Source: JAAGZL01 sp964628835
GTDB taxonomy: Bacteria; Pseudomonadota; Gammaproteobacteria; Chromatiales; Chromatiaceae
Assembly (NCBI GenBank): GCA_964628835.1
Contig: CAZVME010000037.1
Coordinates: 1-32,547 of the forward strand
Reading direction: 5' to 3'
Length of the DNA stretch: 32,547 bases
How positions within the stretch are numbered: the first letter of the stretch is position 1; each line of letters starts with the position of its first letter. Positions 13,358 through 21,849 of this stretch are shown here, one piece after another. Both the position numbers and the translations under genes were made by a program. The notes under the pieces are model-generated. The model was not told where the DNA came from. It saw only the letters and a program-made list of their open reading frames with translations, and did not search any database.

Positions 13358-14220
13358 CGCGGAAGCTCCTCTTCAGGCAGCGCCAAACCTCTTGGATTGA
13401 ACCCGAAATCGGCAGCCGCATCGGCGCTGTCAAACACCAGGTCCGAGTTCATCCGTTCAGCCATAGCGAACGACCAGTGCCGATATCGGGGGATCAACCG
13501 GACAAAAGCCACAACCAATCGAAATGCCCATAATGGCACCGAAACAAATCTCGCCGGACGATTCATGGCTGCAAATACCCGCCCGACCATCTCACGATAG
13601 GGGATCGTCTCGCTGCCGGTAATGTTGTAATCGCGGTTAGTAATCTCCGTTTTAAACAGAGCAGCCACGCAGACTTGCGCCACATCCTTGGCATGGATTG
13701 GCTGACGCATTCCCTCTGCACGGCCCAACAACGGAAAAAACCCGAAGCGGCGGATCAATCGTGCAATCTCGGCAATGTTCTTATCCTGACCCAATCCATA
13801 AATCAGTGTCGGCCGCAGAACAATCCACTCAATACCGTGCTGTTCAGCCCACGCTTTCAATTCGCCCTCCGCCGCCGCCAATCGCCACGCAGTCTCCTGC
13901 TCCCCCGCATCAGCAGAATCGCCTTTGGTAAATCGACTGGTCGAAGAGAGCACCACAATTCGACGAACCCCATGGGCCTCAAGCATGCGAAAATGGTCAG
14001 GCAATACCCAAATAGGCGCGACACAAATCCAATGATTGATTCCCTCCCCCACGGGGACGACTCCAGGGATACTCTTCCATTTCACACATTTGTCCGATTT
14101 ACCTACAGGTTTACGTCGAGTAAATGCAAAGACTTCACAGCCAGCATTAACCAACCTGGGTAACAGCAGTCGCCCCACGAGGCTCGTCGCACCAATCACC
14201 CCAACCTGCTGGTTAACCAT
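13354..14220 (-). CDS. NAD-dependent epimerase/dehydratase (extended SDR, WbpV/WbjF-like)
   Basis: The 288-residue sugar-nucleotide SDR begins with the NAD site VGVIGATSLVGRLLLPRL (GxxGxxG variant GATSLVG). It continues with VVLSSTSRF and LRPTLIYGLGQDKNI (compare the family's 'LRPTLIYG'), and RQPIHAKDVAQVCVAAL. The usual catalytic YxxxK is not evident: the aligned place reads ETAWRLAAAEGELKAW, with W in place of Y. Several WbpV/WbiG-type 4-reductase relatives show the same departure. It probably reduces or epimerises the 4-keto sugar made by the CapD-like enzyme. The start MVNQQ (14220) is preferred over 14232; it overlaps the upstream gene's end by 8 bases. Confidence 0.85.
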   Translation of the reverse strand: MVNQQVGVIGATSLVGRLLLPRLVNAGCEVFAFTRRKPVGKSDKCVKWKSIPGVVPVGEGINHWICVAPIWVLPDHFRMLEAHGVRRIVVLSSTSRFTKGDSADAGEQETAWRLAAAEGELKAWAEQHGIEWIVLRPTLIYGLGQDKNIAEIARLIRRFGFFPLLGRAEGMRQPIHAKDVAQVCVAALFKTEITNRDYNITGSETIPYREMVGRVFAAMNRPARFVSVPLWAFRLVVAFVRLIPRYRHWSFAMAERMNSDLVFDSADAAADFGFNPRGLALPEEELPR

Positions 14221-15106
14221 CCCAACGCCCAACCCTGGCCTTGATCAACCTACCGGCGTGAACCACAGAAACCAACCCAAACCGCAGCCACACCCCCACA
14301 GCCACCAATCCCATTAATCCTAACGGATATTGATGCTTAAAGAATTTGCGGTAAAACCGCACCATCCCCTTGTGCTTGTGCCATTCGACAAAAAAAGGCC
14401 GACTACGGCTACAAGCTCCAAGCGCATGTTCAACCCGGGCAGAGGGTATGAAAAGAATCTTCCACCCCTTTTGACGAAAACGCATACACCAATCAAGGTC
14501 TTCGCAGTGCAGGAAATACGCCTCATCCCATAGACCCACGTCATTGACCGCCTCTCTCTTTACCATCATACAGGCACCGGAGATCGCTTCGACTTCCATA
14601 TCTGTTTCAGGTAATGGCTGCCTGTGCAGATGGAAATCATAGAAAAGTCCAGGCCAACGGTTAGACAAGCGGTGCAAGCCAAAAGCCCGCACGAAAGAGC
14701 GCCACGGCGTGGGCACGGCACGCCTACCACCACCCTGTTCACTATCGTCCGGATTGACCAGCAGCCCCCCAGCCATACCAACACGGTCACCGGATTGCAA
14801 ACCAGCCAACAACCTTGCCACTGTATCCGGCTGAACAAAGCTATCGGGATTCAGAAACAGCAAAAACCGGGCTGAAGAAGCCTGTAATCCAATGTTGCAC
14901 GCCGCCGCAAAACCCACATTGGCGGGATTGCGAATAATGCGAACGTGTGGCAAATCAGCCAAGCCATCCAGACTGTCGTCACTCGACGCATTGTCGACAA
15001 CGATAATCTCGGCATCAAGCGGACATGCCAGCAAGGAATCGACACAGCGGTGCAACAGCGAGCCAGCGTTATAGTTAACGATAATGGATGAAACCGAATA
15101 ACTCAT
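14213..15106 (-). CDS. Glycosyltransferase family 2 (WbbL/rhamnosyltransferase-like)
   Basis: The 297-residue GT-A enzyme has VSSIIVNYNAGSLLHRCVDSLL at the N-terminus, IIVVDNASSDDS, NVGFAAACNIGL and the DxD-like LFLNPDSF at about 79-86. GACMMVKREAVNDVGLWDEAYFLHCEDLDWCMRFRQKGW holds the ED catalytic-base region. A weakly hydrophobic C-terminus may bind the membrane face. This is the WbbL branch that adds rhamnose or similar sugars to lipid-linked glycans. The start overlaps the preceding gene by 4 bases (ATGA at 15103-15106). Confidence 0.92.
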   Translation of the reverse strand: MSYSVSSIIVNYNAGSLLHRCVDSLLACPLDAEIIVVDNASSDDSLDGLADLPHVRIIRNPANVGFAAACNIGLQASSARFLLFLNPDSFVQPDTVARLLAGLQSGDRVGMAGGLLVNPDDSEQGGGRRAVPTPWRSFVRAFGLHRLSNRWPGLFYDFHLHRQPLPETDMEVEAISGACMMVKREAVNDVGLWDEAYFLHCEDLDWCMRFRQKGWKILFIPSARVEHALGACSRSRPFFVEWHKHKGMVRFYRKFFKHQYPLGLMGLVAVGVWLRFGLVSVVHAGRLIKARVGRWDG

Positions 15107-16104
15107 CGCCTCTTTCCAAGCGGAAGCAGTCGCTTATCCATCACCCGCCAAAGATCCGCCACGGAAGCCTTGCGCGTTCGCTGGATCTCCCGCCGCTTGC
15201 GCCACATCTTCGGTAAGCCCAACAGGGCATCACGCTTGGCCCTCAGAATCACCGCGCCCTGACCGCGCAATGCAAACCAGATGATACTCACCAGATTCAG
15301 CGCCACATGCAATGGGAGCAACAACCCAAACAACCCACCCGGCATATTCTTCACAAAGGCCCACACCAGATTGCGGTGCCCGTGATAAACGGCAAAATCA
15401 CTTTGCTGCCCGCCGCTAGACGCCGAACCCACATGATGCACCAGCGCAGCGGGCACCAACAGACAGCGCTGCCCCATCAGCCGCAGCCGGAACCCTAAAT
15501 CAACATCTTCTACATAACAGAAGAAATCCTCGTCAAAGCCGCCGGCTGATATCACTGTTTCCCTCTTGTATAGCGCGGCAGCGGCACAAGGCGAGAAAAT
15601 TTCCCGCTGCCCATCTGGCGCCTCACCCTTGCGCAGACCATGACCCTCACGCCAAACCAGCCCGCTGATATGGTAGGCATCCCCATCACCATCCAGCAGA
15701 TCGGGGTTGTCGGCTATTAGCTGCTGGCTCGCAAACATCGTGTAATCCGGATTTTTTCGCACCGCACCAAGCAGTTGCTCCAGCCAGTCCGGTTCAGGAA
15801 AAGCATCGGGATTAAGCAAGACCAGCCATTCACAGTCACCAAGCAGTTCCATGGCCTGATTATTGGCCGCTGCGAACCCCCGGTTTTCATGATTCTGAAC
15901 AAACTCAATATCACGGAATTGCGACAAGAAGTCATCAGGAGTCGGAATATTGCTGGCATTATCGATCACCAGCACTCTAAAACCCTGTAATGTCTGGACC
16001 TTAAGCGCCTTCAGACAACGGGATAATGGTTCCCAGGAGTTCCAGTTTACGATGACTACACCGATGGAGGCTGGAACTTTTTCTGATATCTCATACTCGA
16101 TCAT
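15103..16104 (-). CDS. Glycosyltransferase family 2
   Basis: The 333-residue GT-A enzyme resembles its downstream neighbour: IGVVIVNWNSWEPLSRCLKAL, VLVIDNAS, NRGFAAANNQAM, VLLNPDAFPEPDW (DxD-like) and GGFDEDFFCYVEDVDLGFRLRLMG (ED base). A hydrophobic segment (GGLFGLLLPLHVALNLVSIIWFAL, about 254-277) is followed by a basic tail, suggesting peripheral or single-span membrane attachment. It probably adds the second sugar of the repeat or adaptor. Both ends overlap neighbours by 4 bases, so translation is coupled from the ABC ATPase gene onward. Confidence 0.92.
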   Translation of the reverse strand: MIEYEISEKVPASIGVVIVNWNSWEPLSRCLKALKVQTLQGFRVLVIDNASNIPTPDDFLSQFRDIEFVQNHENRGFAAANNQAMELLGDCEWLVLLNPDAFPEPDWLEQLLGAVRKNPDYTMFASQQLIADNPDLLDGDGDAYHISGLVWREGHGLRKGEAPDGQREIFSPCAAAALYKRETVISAGGFDEDFFCYVEDVDLGFRLRLMGQRCLLVPAALVHHVGSASSGGQQSDFAVYHGHRNLVWAFVKNMPGGLFGLLLPLHVALNLVSIIWFALRGQGAVILRAKRDALLGLPKMWRKRREIQRTRKASVADLWRVMDKRLLPLGKRR

Positions 16105-16817
16105 TCTGACGTGGGCTTGTCATAAGTACGCAACCGTTCTTCATATAGCTTAAGTACCTGAGAAGGCTCTCCTGCCGAGGTCGTTGTTCCCTCATCAATC
16201 AGGACTGCTCTGTCACAAAGACGGCTGATTTGAGCATGTGAGTGCGATACCAGCACTACAGTTTGTTTTGAGTGGATCTTAGTTACCATGGTGCGTTCAG
16301 CCTTTTCTTTAAAATGCTTGTCACCAACACTGAGTACTTCATCCACCAATAAGACATCGGGACAGATGATAGTGGTGATAGAAAAACCCAAACGCGCACG
16401 CATGCCCGTGGAGTATGTTCTTACCGGCTCATAAAAGAAATCACGCAATTCTGAATATTGGTGTATTTCATCCAGCCGAGCTTTAACCTCGCGACGTGAA
16501 TACCCCTGTAGCATGCCGCCGAGTATCGCGTTATCCCGACCACTAAGGTTTGGATCGAATCCCGCTTGCAGTGCAAGCAAGGAGACTGAGGCACCGCGAT
16601 TGATTATCTTCCCGCTATCCGGCTGGATTACACCGGAGATGAGACGTAACAGGGTTGATTTTCCTGCACCGTTTCGGCCAAGAATCCCGAGTGTTTCGCC
16701 TGGATAGATCTCCAAGTTGATTGATTTTAGCGCCTCGAAATAACCACGTCGCCGGAATACGTTACCACTGAGCTTATACCGCACGCCAACATCCTGTAAT
16801 GAGATAAGAGGCTCCAT
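16101..16817 (-). CDS. wzt: Polysaccharide ABC exporter ATP-binding protein (Wzt/KpsT-like)
   Basis: The ATPase of a polysaccharide exporter has 238 residues. Walker A is GRNGAGKS at 47-54, the signature YSTGM at 135-139, Walker B VLLVDE at 155-160, and the H-loop is in LVSHSH. LSGRDNAILGG and EVLSVGD are typical of the Wzt/TagH/KpsT group. It lacks the C-terminal carbohydrate-binding domain of long Wzt proteins, so chain length is probably not read here by a capped-end sensor. It works with the permease 6 bases upstream. Gene name by family only. Confidence 0.92.
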   Translation of the reverse strand: MEPLISLQDVGVRYKLSGNVFRRRGYFEALKSINLEIYPGETLGILGRNGAGKSTLLRLISGVIQPDSGKIINRGASVSLLALQAGFDPNLSGRDNAILGGMLQGYSRREVKARLDEIHQYSELRDFFYEPVRTYSTGMRARLGFSITTIICPDVLLVDEVLSVGDKHFKEKAERTMVTKIHSKQTVVLVSHSHAQISRLCDRAVLIDEGTTTSAGEPSQVLKLYEERLRTYDKPTSE

Positions 16818-16823
16818 AAGTGC

Positions 16824-17651
16824 TTATACCAAAACAATGCGCGGGTAGACATAGCGTAACCGTTTGTACGCAAGCATTAGCAACAGGCAGGCTGCACCAC
16901 TACCAACTCCCCACCAGGTAAGGGTTGATAATTCCGGCAATACACCGTCGATAAGGATTTCCCGATAACACTTGAGCAGAAAGGCGATAGGATTCAGGAG
17001 AAACAGCTCCTGCCATTCAGGTGAGATGCTCTGGTAGCTGTAGAATATACCAGATAGGAACATGAAGAGCGTGAGCCCGGTGGGCACCAAGTAGGCAAGG
17101 TCACGCACGAAGGGGATCACCGCTGCTACAGCGCAAGCAAAGGCAATGGTGAGCAGGGCCTGTACGATGATAACTGGAATCAGCGCCAACCAATGAGCGC
17201 CTGGGCTGTAACCCTGTAGCCAGACAAAGCCGAACAGCAATATAAATACCGGTATCTGCTTAAGACTGGCCTGGAGGCTGCTCACCAGGGGGAAGACGAT
17301 GGAGGGTAAGCCAACCTGTAGCATGAGATTTTGGCCACCCAGGATGCTGCTGCTGCTACCACTGACGGTCTTCGAGAACCACATCCAGGGAACTAGACCG
17401 GTAAGAAGGAAAACGGGGTAGTTCTCGCCCCCGCGTTGCAGAAGAAGAGCAAATACCACGTAGTACACCACCATGTGCAGCAGCGGTTCCAGCACCCACC
17501 AACCGTAGCTGAGGTAATTGCGGTGTACTTCTGAGCGCAGATTGAAGATGGCCTTAGTCCAGATCAGCTCCAGCAACCTGAGTAATCTTGCATGGTCACC
17601 ACGCTGCTTTGGTCGGGGTTGAGTAGGTTGCAAGTAATCAGTTGTTTTCAT
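16824..17651 (-). CDS. wzm: Polysaccharide ABC exporter permease (Wzm/TagG-like)
   Basis: An ABC-2 type permease of 275 residues with about six membrane spans and the family's amphipathic lead-in (LLELIWTKAIFNLRSEVHRNYLSYGWWVLEPLLHMVVYYVVFALLL). It exports undecaprenyl-linked polysaccharide with the ATPase just downstream. The start is unusual: a 13-bp tandem repeat duplicates the start codon and first codons (17638-17670). The upstream copy therefore encodes an 8-codon out-of-frame peptide (MKTTDENN) overlapping the true ATG at 17651. Confidence 0.93.
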   Translation of the reverse strand: MKTTDYLQPTQPRPKQRGDHARLLRLLELIWTKAIFNLRSEVHRNYLSYGWWVLEPLLHMVVYYVVFALLLQRGGENYPVFLLTGLVPWMWFSKTVSGSSSSILGGQNLMLQVGLPSIVFPLVSSLQASLKQIPVFILLFGFVWLQGYSPGAHWLALIPVIIVQALLTIAFACAVAAVIPFVRDLAYLVPTGLTLFMFLSGIFYSYQSISPEWQELFLLNPIAFLLKCYREILIDGVLPELSTLTWWGVGSGAACLLLMLAYKRLRYVYPRIVLV

Positions 17652-17670
17652 CAGTTGTTTTCATCAGTTG
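17638..17670 (-). repeat. 13-bp tandem repeat over the permease start codon
   Basis: The unit TCAGTTGTTTTCA occurs at 17638-17650 and 17651-17663, with a 7-base partial third copy to 17670. On the coding strand each full unit supplies ATGAAAACAACTG. Because 13 is not a multiple of 3, the two start codons are in different frames. Copy-number change by slippage would alter the start region. Confidence 0.85.
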
Positions 17671-17732
17671 TAACTATACGCGGATTCAATAGTGACTCTT
17701 TTATTTTGTATCGATTGGCTCTCTGCTGATGG

Positions 17733-18329
17733 TCATAAAATGTTTCTTGAGTGCAGCAGTCCGACTACCTGTGCTACAGACTCTTCCAGCGTCTCTTCAC
17801 CGGTATTTACACGAAGTTCCGGTTTTTCCGGTGACTCATAGGGTGAGCTGATGCCTGTAAATTCTGGTACTTCACCTGCCCTTGCTTTTTTGTAGAGCCC
17901 TTTTACATCTCTACCCTCACACACTTCGATGGTGCAATCGACATGAACCTCAAGAAAGTCACCATGTGGTATCAGGCTTCTGACCCGGTGACGATCTTCT
18001 CGAAAGGGTGAGATAAATGCTGTCAGCACAACCACACCTGCCTCGATAAAGAGTTTACTGACTTCTCCTATTCGCCTAAGGTTCTCTTTTCGATCCTCAT
18101 CACTGAATCCAAGGTCGCCTGAGAGACCATGTCGGACATTATCTCCATCCAACACAATAGTTCTACATCCATTTTGGTGCAGGTGCTCTTCGACTGCGTG
18201 AGCCAATGTGGATTTGCCTGCACCAGAAAGTCCGGTGAACCACAACACACAGGATTTGTGGCCGTTTTGCGACTCGCGCCGCTTCCGAGTGACGGTGGCG
18301 TGATGCCAAATCGTGTTACTACTTTGCAT
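17733..18329 (-). CDS. cysC: Adenylylsulfate (APS) kinase
   Basis: APS kinase makes PAPS, the sulfate donor of sulfotransferases, from APS and ATP. The 198 residues fit stand-alone CysC. The P-loop GLSGAGKS is at 33-40, DGDNVRHGLSGDLGFS at 61-76 (APS site), AFISPFREDR at about 104-113, and KGLYKKARAGEVPEFTGI is the lid. No cysD, cysN or sat is nearby, so APS must come from elsewhere. Lying 5 bases after a sulfotransferase stop and inside a glycan cluster, it most likely serves carbohydrate sulfation rather than cysteine synthesis. Confidence 0.95.
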   Translation of the reverse strand: MQSSNTIWHHATVTRKRRESQNGHKSCVLWFTGLSGAGKSTLAHAVEEHLHQNGCRTIVLDGDNVRHGLSGDLGFSDEDRKENLRRIGEVSKLFIEAGVVVLTAFISPFREDRHRVRSLIPHGDFLEVHVDCTIEVCEGRDVKGLYKKARAGEVPEFTGISSPYESPEKPELRVNTGEETLEESVAQVVGLLHSRNIL

Positions 18330-18334
18330 ATCAC

Positions 18335-19132
18335 TTATTCATCCTGTAACCAGCGACTACAATCCCAACCCAACACCCGCTCTAACTCCAAGATTTCATG
18401 ATGAAAGATAGAGCGCAGGTATTCCTTCTCTCGATCAGCAATTCTGGATAAATATGGCCGTGAATGCACCTGTTTTGGTTGTAGGGATTTAAAATATTCT
18501 GGATCAATTCGCAAGAATTTGGCCACCATGTCTAGCGTTTCGTGCAGTCTGTACCGTAGTTCTTCATTCTTCAAAACGAGCACTTTATCTTTAGGGAAAT
18601 AGGTCCATAATCGCCTTAATTGCTCCAAGTAATGGCCTCTATCAACGTATGAGTAGACTCGATGCTTAGACGGCAATGCTTCCCGACACCTCACTCCCTC
18701 ACTCATCAATGCATCCCAAAAATTCAATTCATCCGCACCGCGTGAACGCTCCATATTCCAATGCGAGAATGCTCTTTCAATAGGATTTCTCAGAACAACA
18801 ATCAGCTTCATATCAGGATTGTATTGGTAGATACGCTTTGGTGCCTCATACCAATACATGTAAATTGGCGTGGTCTCTCCTAATACCTTGTGCTCGGGCA
18901 ATGCATGAAAGGCGGCGTGGTAAATAGAATAATCAGTCCTTTTTGTATTGAAGAATTCTTCATTATCAAAGAAGTGCACCTCCTTATTTTCTGCCTCTGA
19001 TACAGCTTTACCACCTGTATTGGCCATGCAGACTTCTGGATGACCACGCAGATATGTATCTAACGCTGTAGTGCCTCCTTTCTGGGTACCACAGATAACA
19101 AAATTAACTATTACTCTTTCACTATCAATCAT
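18335..19132 (-). CDS. Sulfotransferase domain protein 1
   Basis: A PAPS-dependent sulfotransferase of 265 residues. The 5'-phosphosulfate loop is FVICGTQKGGTTALDTYL near the N-terminus, KEVHFFD follows, and the 3'-phosphate site is LIVVLRNPIERAFSHWNM. YVDRGHYLEQL and VLVLKNEEL also match the heparan/Nod-factor type (Sulfotransfer_1) group. The ATG at 19132 (MIDSERV) is chosen; the open frame runs further upstream but only through sequence that belongs to wecB in another frame. It is followed directly by cysC, a donor-plus-enzyme pair. Confidence 0.92.
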   Translation of the reverse strand: MIDSERVIVNFVICGTQKGGTTALDTYLRGHPEVCMANTGGKAVSEAENKEVHFFDNEEFFNTKRTDYSIYHAAFHALPEHKVLGETTPIYMYWYEAPKRIYQYNPDMKLIVVLRNPIERAFSHWNMERSRGADELNFWDALMSEGVRCREALPSKHRVYSYVDRGHYLEQLRRLWTYFPKDKVLVLKNEELRYRLHETLDMVAKFLRIDPEYFKSLQPKQVHSRPYLSRIADREKEYLRSIFHHEILELERVLGWDCSRWLQDE

Positions 19133-19145
19133 CGTGTCTATGAAT

Positions 19146-20258
19146 TCACGTGATACCCAAATCTTTTTCAAGCGTATCAACAATACGTTGAGATGCTTGT
19201 CCATCACCGTATGGTGAAATGTGTTGTGCCATTTCTTTGTAGGTAGATTGGTCATCCAACAAGCGTTGCACTTCTTCCACAATTCTCTTGTAATCTGGAC
19301 CAACCAATTTGACCACACCGGCTTCTACTGCCTCCGGACGCTCGGTTTCACGCCTTAATACCAACACAGGCTTACCCAGTGCGGGTGCCTCTTCCTGCAC
19401 TCCACCCGAGTCACTGAGTATCATGTAGGCACGTTGCATCGCCCCAACGAACGGCAGGTAGTCCAAGGGTGGACAAAGTGCGATTCGCGGATGCTCACCT
19501 AGCATTTCGTATGCCACCGTCTTTACATTGGGGTTGTAGTGAACAGGAAACAGAACCTGTATATCCTCATTATGTTCGACTAGCGTGAGCAAAGCTCGGC
19601 AAATTTCCTTAACAGGCTCTCCAAAATTCTCCCTGCGATGGGCTGTGACAAGAATTAGACGTTTCGTCTCATCCAAGTCTACGCCTATTTCCTGTGGTTC
19701 TAATGCCACCGACTGAAGAGCATCTATTACTGTATTCCCGGTAACCACTATCTCTTCGTCACTCACACCCTCTTTCAATAGGTTTTGTCGTGCACTTTCC
19801 GTTGGTGCGAAGTGCCACCGTGCTAATCTACCGGCTATAACGCGGTTCATTTCTTCTGGGAATGGATTAGTCATATCCCATGTGCGAAGGCCTGCCTCGA
19901 CATGGCCGAACGGTATACGATGATAAAAACAGGCCAGGGCGATCGTCATAACCGTAGTGGTATCGCCCTGAGCGAGTACCACATCGGGCTTTTCAGAAAG
20001 GAGCACATCGTCCATATCTAGCAAAAGGCGAGCTGTCAGTGTCGTTAGCGCCTGATTCGGTCGCATGATATCAAGATCGATATCAGGTTCGATATCAAAA
20101 ACATTTAGAACCTGATCGAGCATATGGCGGTGCTGCGCAGTCGCAAGCACCCGACAATCAGTTCCTTCGCTGGCCTTTAGAGCACGAATTACCGGAGCCA
20201 TTTTTATAGCCTCAGGCCTTGTGCCTACGACGCAAAGTACTTTTCTTTCCTCAATCAA
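19146..20258 (-). CDS. wecB: UDP-N-acetylglucosamine 2-epimerase (non-hydrolysing)
   Basis: Interconverts UDP-GlcNAc and UDP-ManNAc. The 370 residues match WecB in length and motifs: VVGTRPEAIKMAPVI at the N-terminus, TAQHRHMLDQVL, VLAQGDTTTVMTIALAC, HVEAGLRTWDMTNPFPEEMNR, THRRENFG-like TAHRRENFG, and the UDP-binding SDSGGVQEEAPALGKPVLVLRRETERPEAVEAG. No wecC (UDP-ManNAc dehydrogenase) is in the window. It lies 13 bases before sulfotransferase 1. A 114-base gap in front may hold an internal promoter, but I see no clear one. Confidence 0.96.
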   Translation of the reverse strand: MIEERKVLCVVGTRPEAIKMAPVIRALKASEGTDCRVLATAQHRHMLDQVLNVFDIEPDIDLDIMRPNQALTTLTARLLLDMDDVLLSEKPDVVLAQGDTTTVMTIALACFYHRIPFGHVEAGLRTWDMTNPFPEEMNRVIAGRLARWHFAPTESARQNLLKEGVSDEEIVVTGNTVIDALQSVALEPQEIGVDLDETKRLILVTAHRRENFGEPVKEICRALLTLVEHNEDIQVLFPVHYNPNVKTVAYEMLGEHPRIALCPPLDYLPFVGAMQRAYMILSDSGGVQEEAPALGKPVLVLRRETERPEAVEAGVVKLVGPDYKRIVEEVQRLLDDQSTYKEMAQHISPYGDGQASQRIVDTLEKDLGIT

Positions 20259-20372
20259 TTAACTTCACCCTCCATAAGATTACACACAAAGCCAGCAACA
20301 CTGCGGGATCACTACAATATCTTAGGCATCATGTATTGAGAAATTTCTCTTGAATGACTAAAAAAATAAATA

Positions 20373-21848
20373 TTAGAACTCTCCAAGATTGCTGAAGTAC
20401 CTACTGCGTATTGAGTCGGAGAATACATTGAGCCTGTTTTCTTTCAGAAAGCCGATCAGGCGCGCTCTCTCGCCCTCCTTCATCTGGCATATCGGGCCTG
20501 GCGTTTTTTCATTGCATGGCTCGCCGATGTCGTGTTCTCCGGAATAGTAAATCAACCTCGCTGCAGCTTTTTCAGAATACCTGTTGACATACTTGCCTGC
20601 TTTCCACTCGACGTGAATCAAGCCAGTCTGAACGAGCATCAAGATAACAGCCACCGTCATCATCCCTTTACGTATCTTCTCACGACCCACTACCGACAGG
20701 TTCATGAAGTAAAGGATATAACACATGAGCATCCCCCACAGGCCGATCTGGTATGCGCGAATATAACGCGGTGAATGAAGATAACCAATACCATGGTCGG
20801 GGATACGGTACACGAGTATCCCGGCAAGGAGCGCATAACTGTAAAGCATCAGGAATATCGGCACATAACTCACCCTGTACAATCTGTGCTTTATGAAGAT
20901 GTGCCACGCAACGAGATGGAAACAAAGCACCACGAAACCAAGCAATGACGATGCCGTTTCCGGCCCAACGAATATCTTTTTCAGGTACCTAGTATGGAGA
21001 ACACTGTCTGCCAGAGGGATTGTCATCGCCTTCAACAGCAAAGAGATGTCTGAAAAGTAAAAATCAATAGCGCCGGACAGGTCACCTTTTGAAGACTTCG
21101 GACTCAGGTTTGTTATCAGGCCGGCCTTCATGGCGGAATAGAGCAGCGCCAAGGCGCCTATGATAATTGCGAGCCTGAGAACGCGCACTTCTCTGCCTAT
21201 AGCATATACGACGCCAAGGACGATCACAGACAGGATGCCCACGAGTATCCCGATGTCATCTCCCACGAACAACGAAACCGCAGCGACACCGGACACCAGC
21301 ATCAATGACCGGTTGTCTGCCCCATCATTGATGATGTATCTGGACATCAGGATGAAGAGACATATATTGATAAACACCGTGATATACCCGAGAGTGACAA
21401 GCGACCAGGTATATATAACCGTGGTATTGAACCCGAGCACAACCATGCTGAACACGAACAGGAAGAACGGCAATGATCTGTCTTTTTGTAGGTTCGTGGG
21501 TGCCAGTTGCATATGCCTGACGAGAACCAGGCAAATCGCTATCAGGAACAGTACGCCGAAGATCGCTTCTTTCCTGAAATCCAGGTCGAACAGGGCAGCG
21601 TTGATGAACAGGAGAATTCGATGGATCGGCTGGACATGATCTGCATTGCTCCTTACGGTATAAAGATCAGCGAACCCGAACTGCCCCTCGTACCACGGCA
21701 TGAGAAAATCAGAAACGAAAAACCATGCATCTGACTTCACGTATGGCAACGCGGTATTCGCCACGTATGCAACTACATTGATGGCCAGTACAGCGACAAG
21801 CGACCAGAATATACGGCCGCTTGTCTTTTCGTCGAAATCGAGATGCAT
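20373..21848 (-). CDS. Polytopic membrane protein, possible GT-C glycosyltransferase
   Basis: The 491-residue protein has about ten hydrophobic spans. After the first span (SLVAVLAINVVAYVANTAL) comes a loop with SDAWFFVSDFLMPWYEG and RSNADHVQPIHRILLFINAALFDLDF. An acidic-rich first periplasmic loop is typical of GT-C enzymes using lipid-phosphate sugars, but I know no named family with confidence. The ATG at 21848 is one base after the wecE stop and avoids a polar 19-residue extension that would overlap wecE. It could transfer the sugar supplied by the DPM1/GtrB-like enzyme at 28 kb. Function is inferred. Confidence 0.75.
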   Translation of the reverse strand: MHLDFDEKTSGRIFWSLVAVLAINVVAYVANTALPYVKSDAWFFVSDFLMPWYEGQFGFADLYTVRSNADHVQPIHRILLFINAALFDLDFRKEAIFGVLFLIAICLVLVRHMQLAPTNLQKDRSLPFFLFVFSMVVLGFNTTVIYTWSLVTLGYITVFINICLFILMSRYIINDGADNRSLMLVSGVAAVSLFVGDDIGILVGILSVIVLGVVYAIGREVRVLRLAIIIGALALLYSAMKAGLITNLSPKSSKGDLSGAIDFYFSDISLLLKAMTIPLADSVLHTRYLKKIFVGPETASSLLGFVVLCFHLVAWHIFIKHRLYRVSYVPIFLMLYSYALLAGILVYRIPDHGIGYLHSPRYIRAYQIGLWGMLMCYILYFMNLSVVGREKIRKGMMTVAVILMLVQTGLIHVEWKAGKYVNRYSEKAAARLIYYSGEHDIGEPCNEKTPGPICQMKEGERARLIGFLKENRLNVFSDSIRSRYFSNLGEF

Positions 21849-21849
21849 A

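Noticed and set aside
19133..19318. 62-residue extension of sulfotransferase 1
   Set aside because: Lies inside wecB in another frame; the domain starts cleanly at the ATG at 19132.
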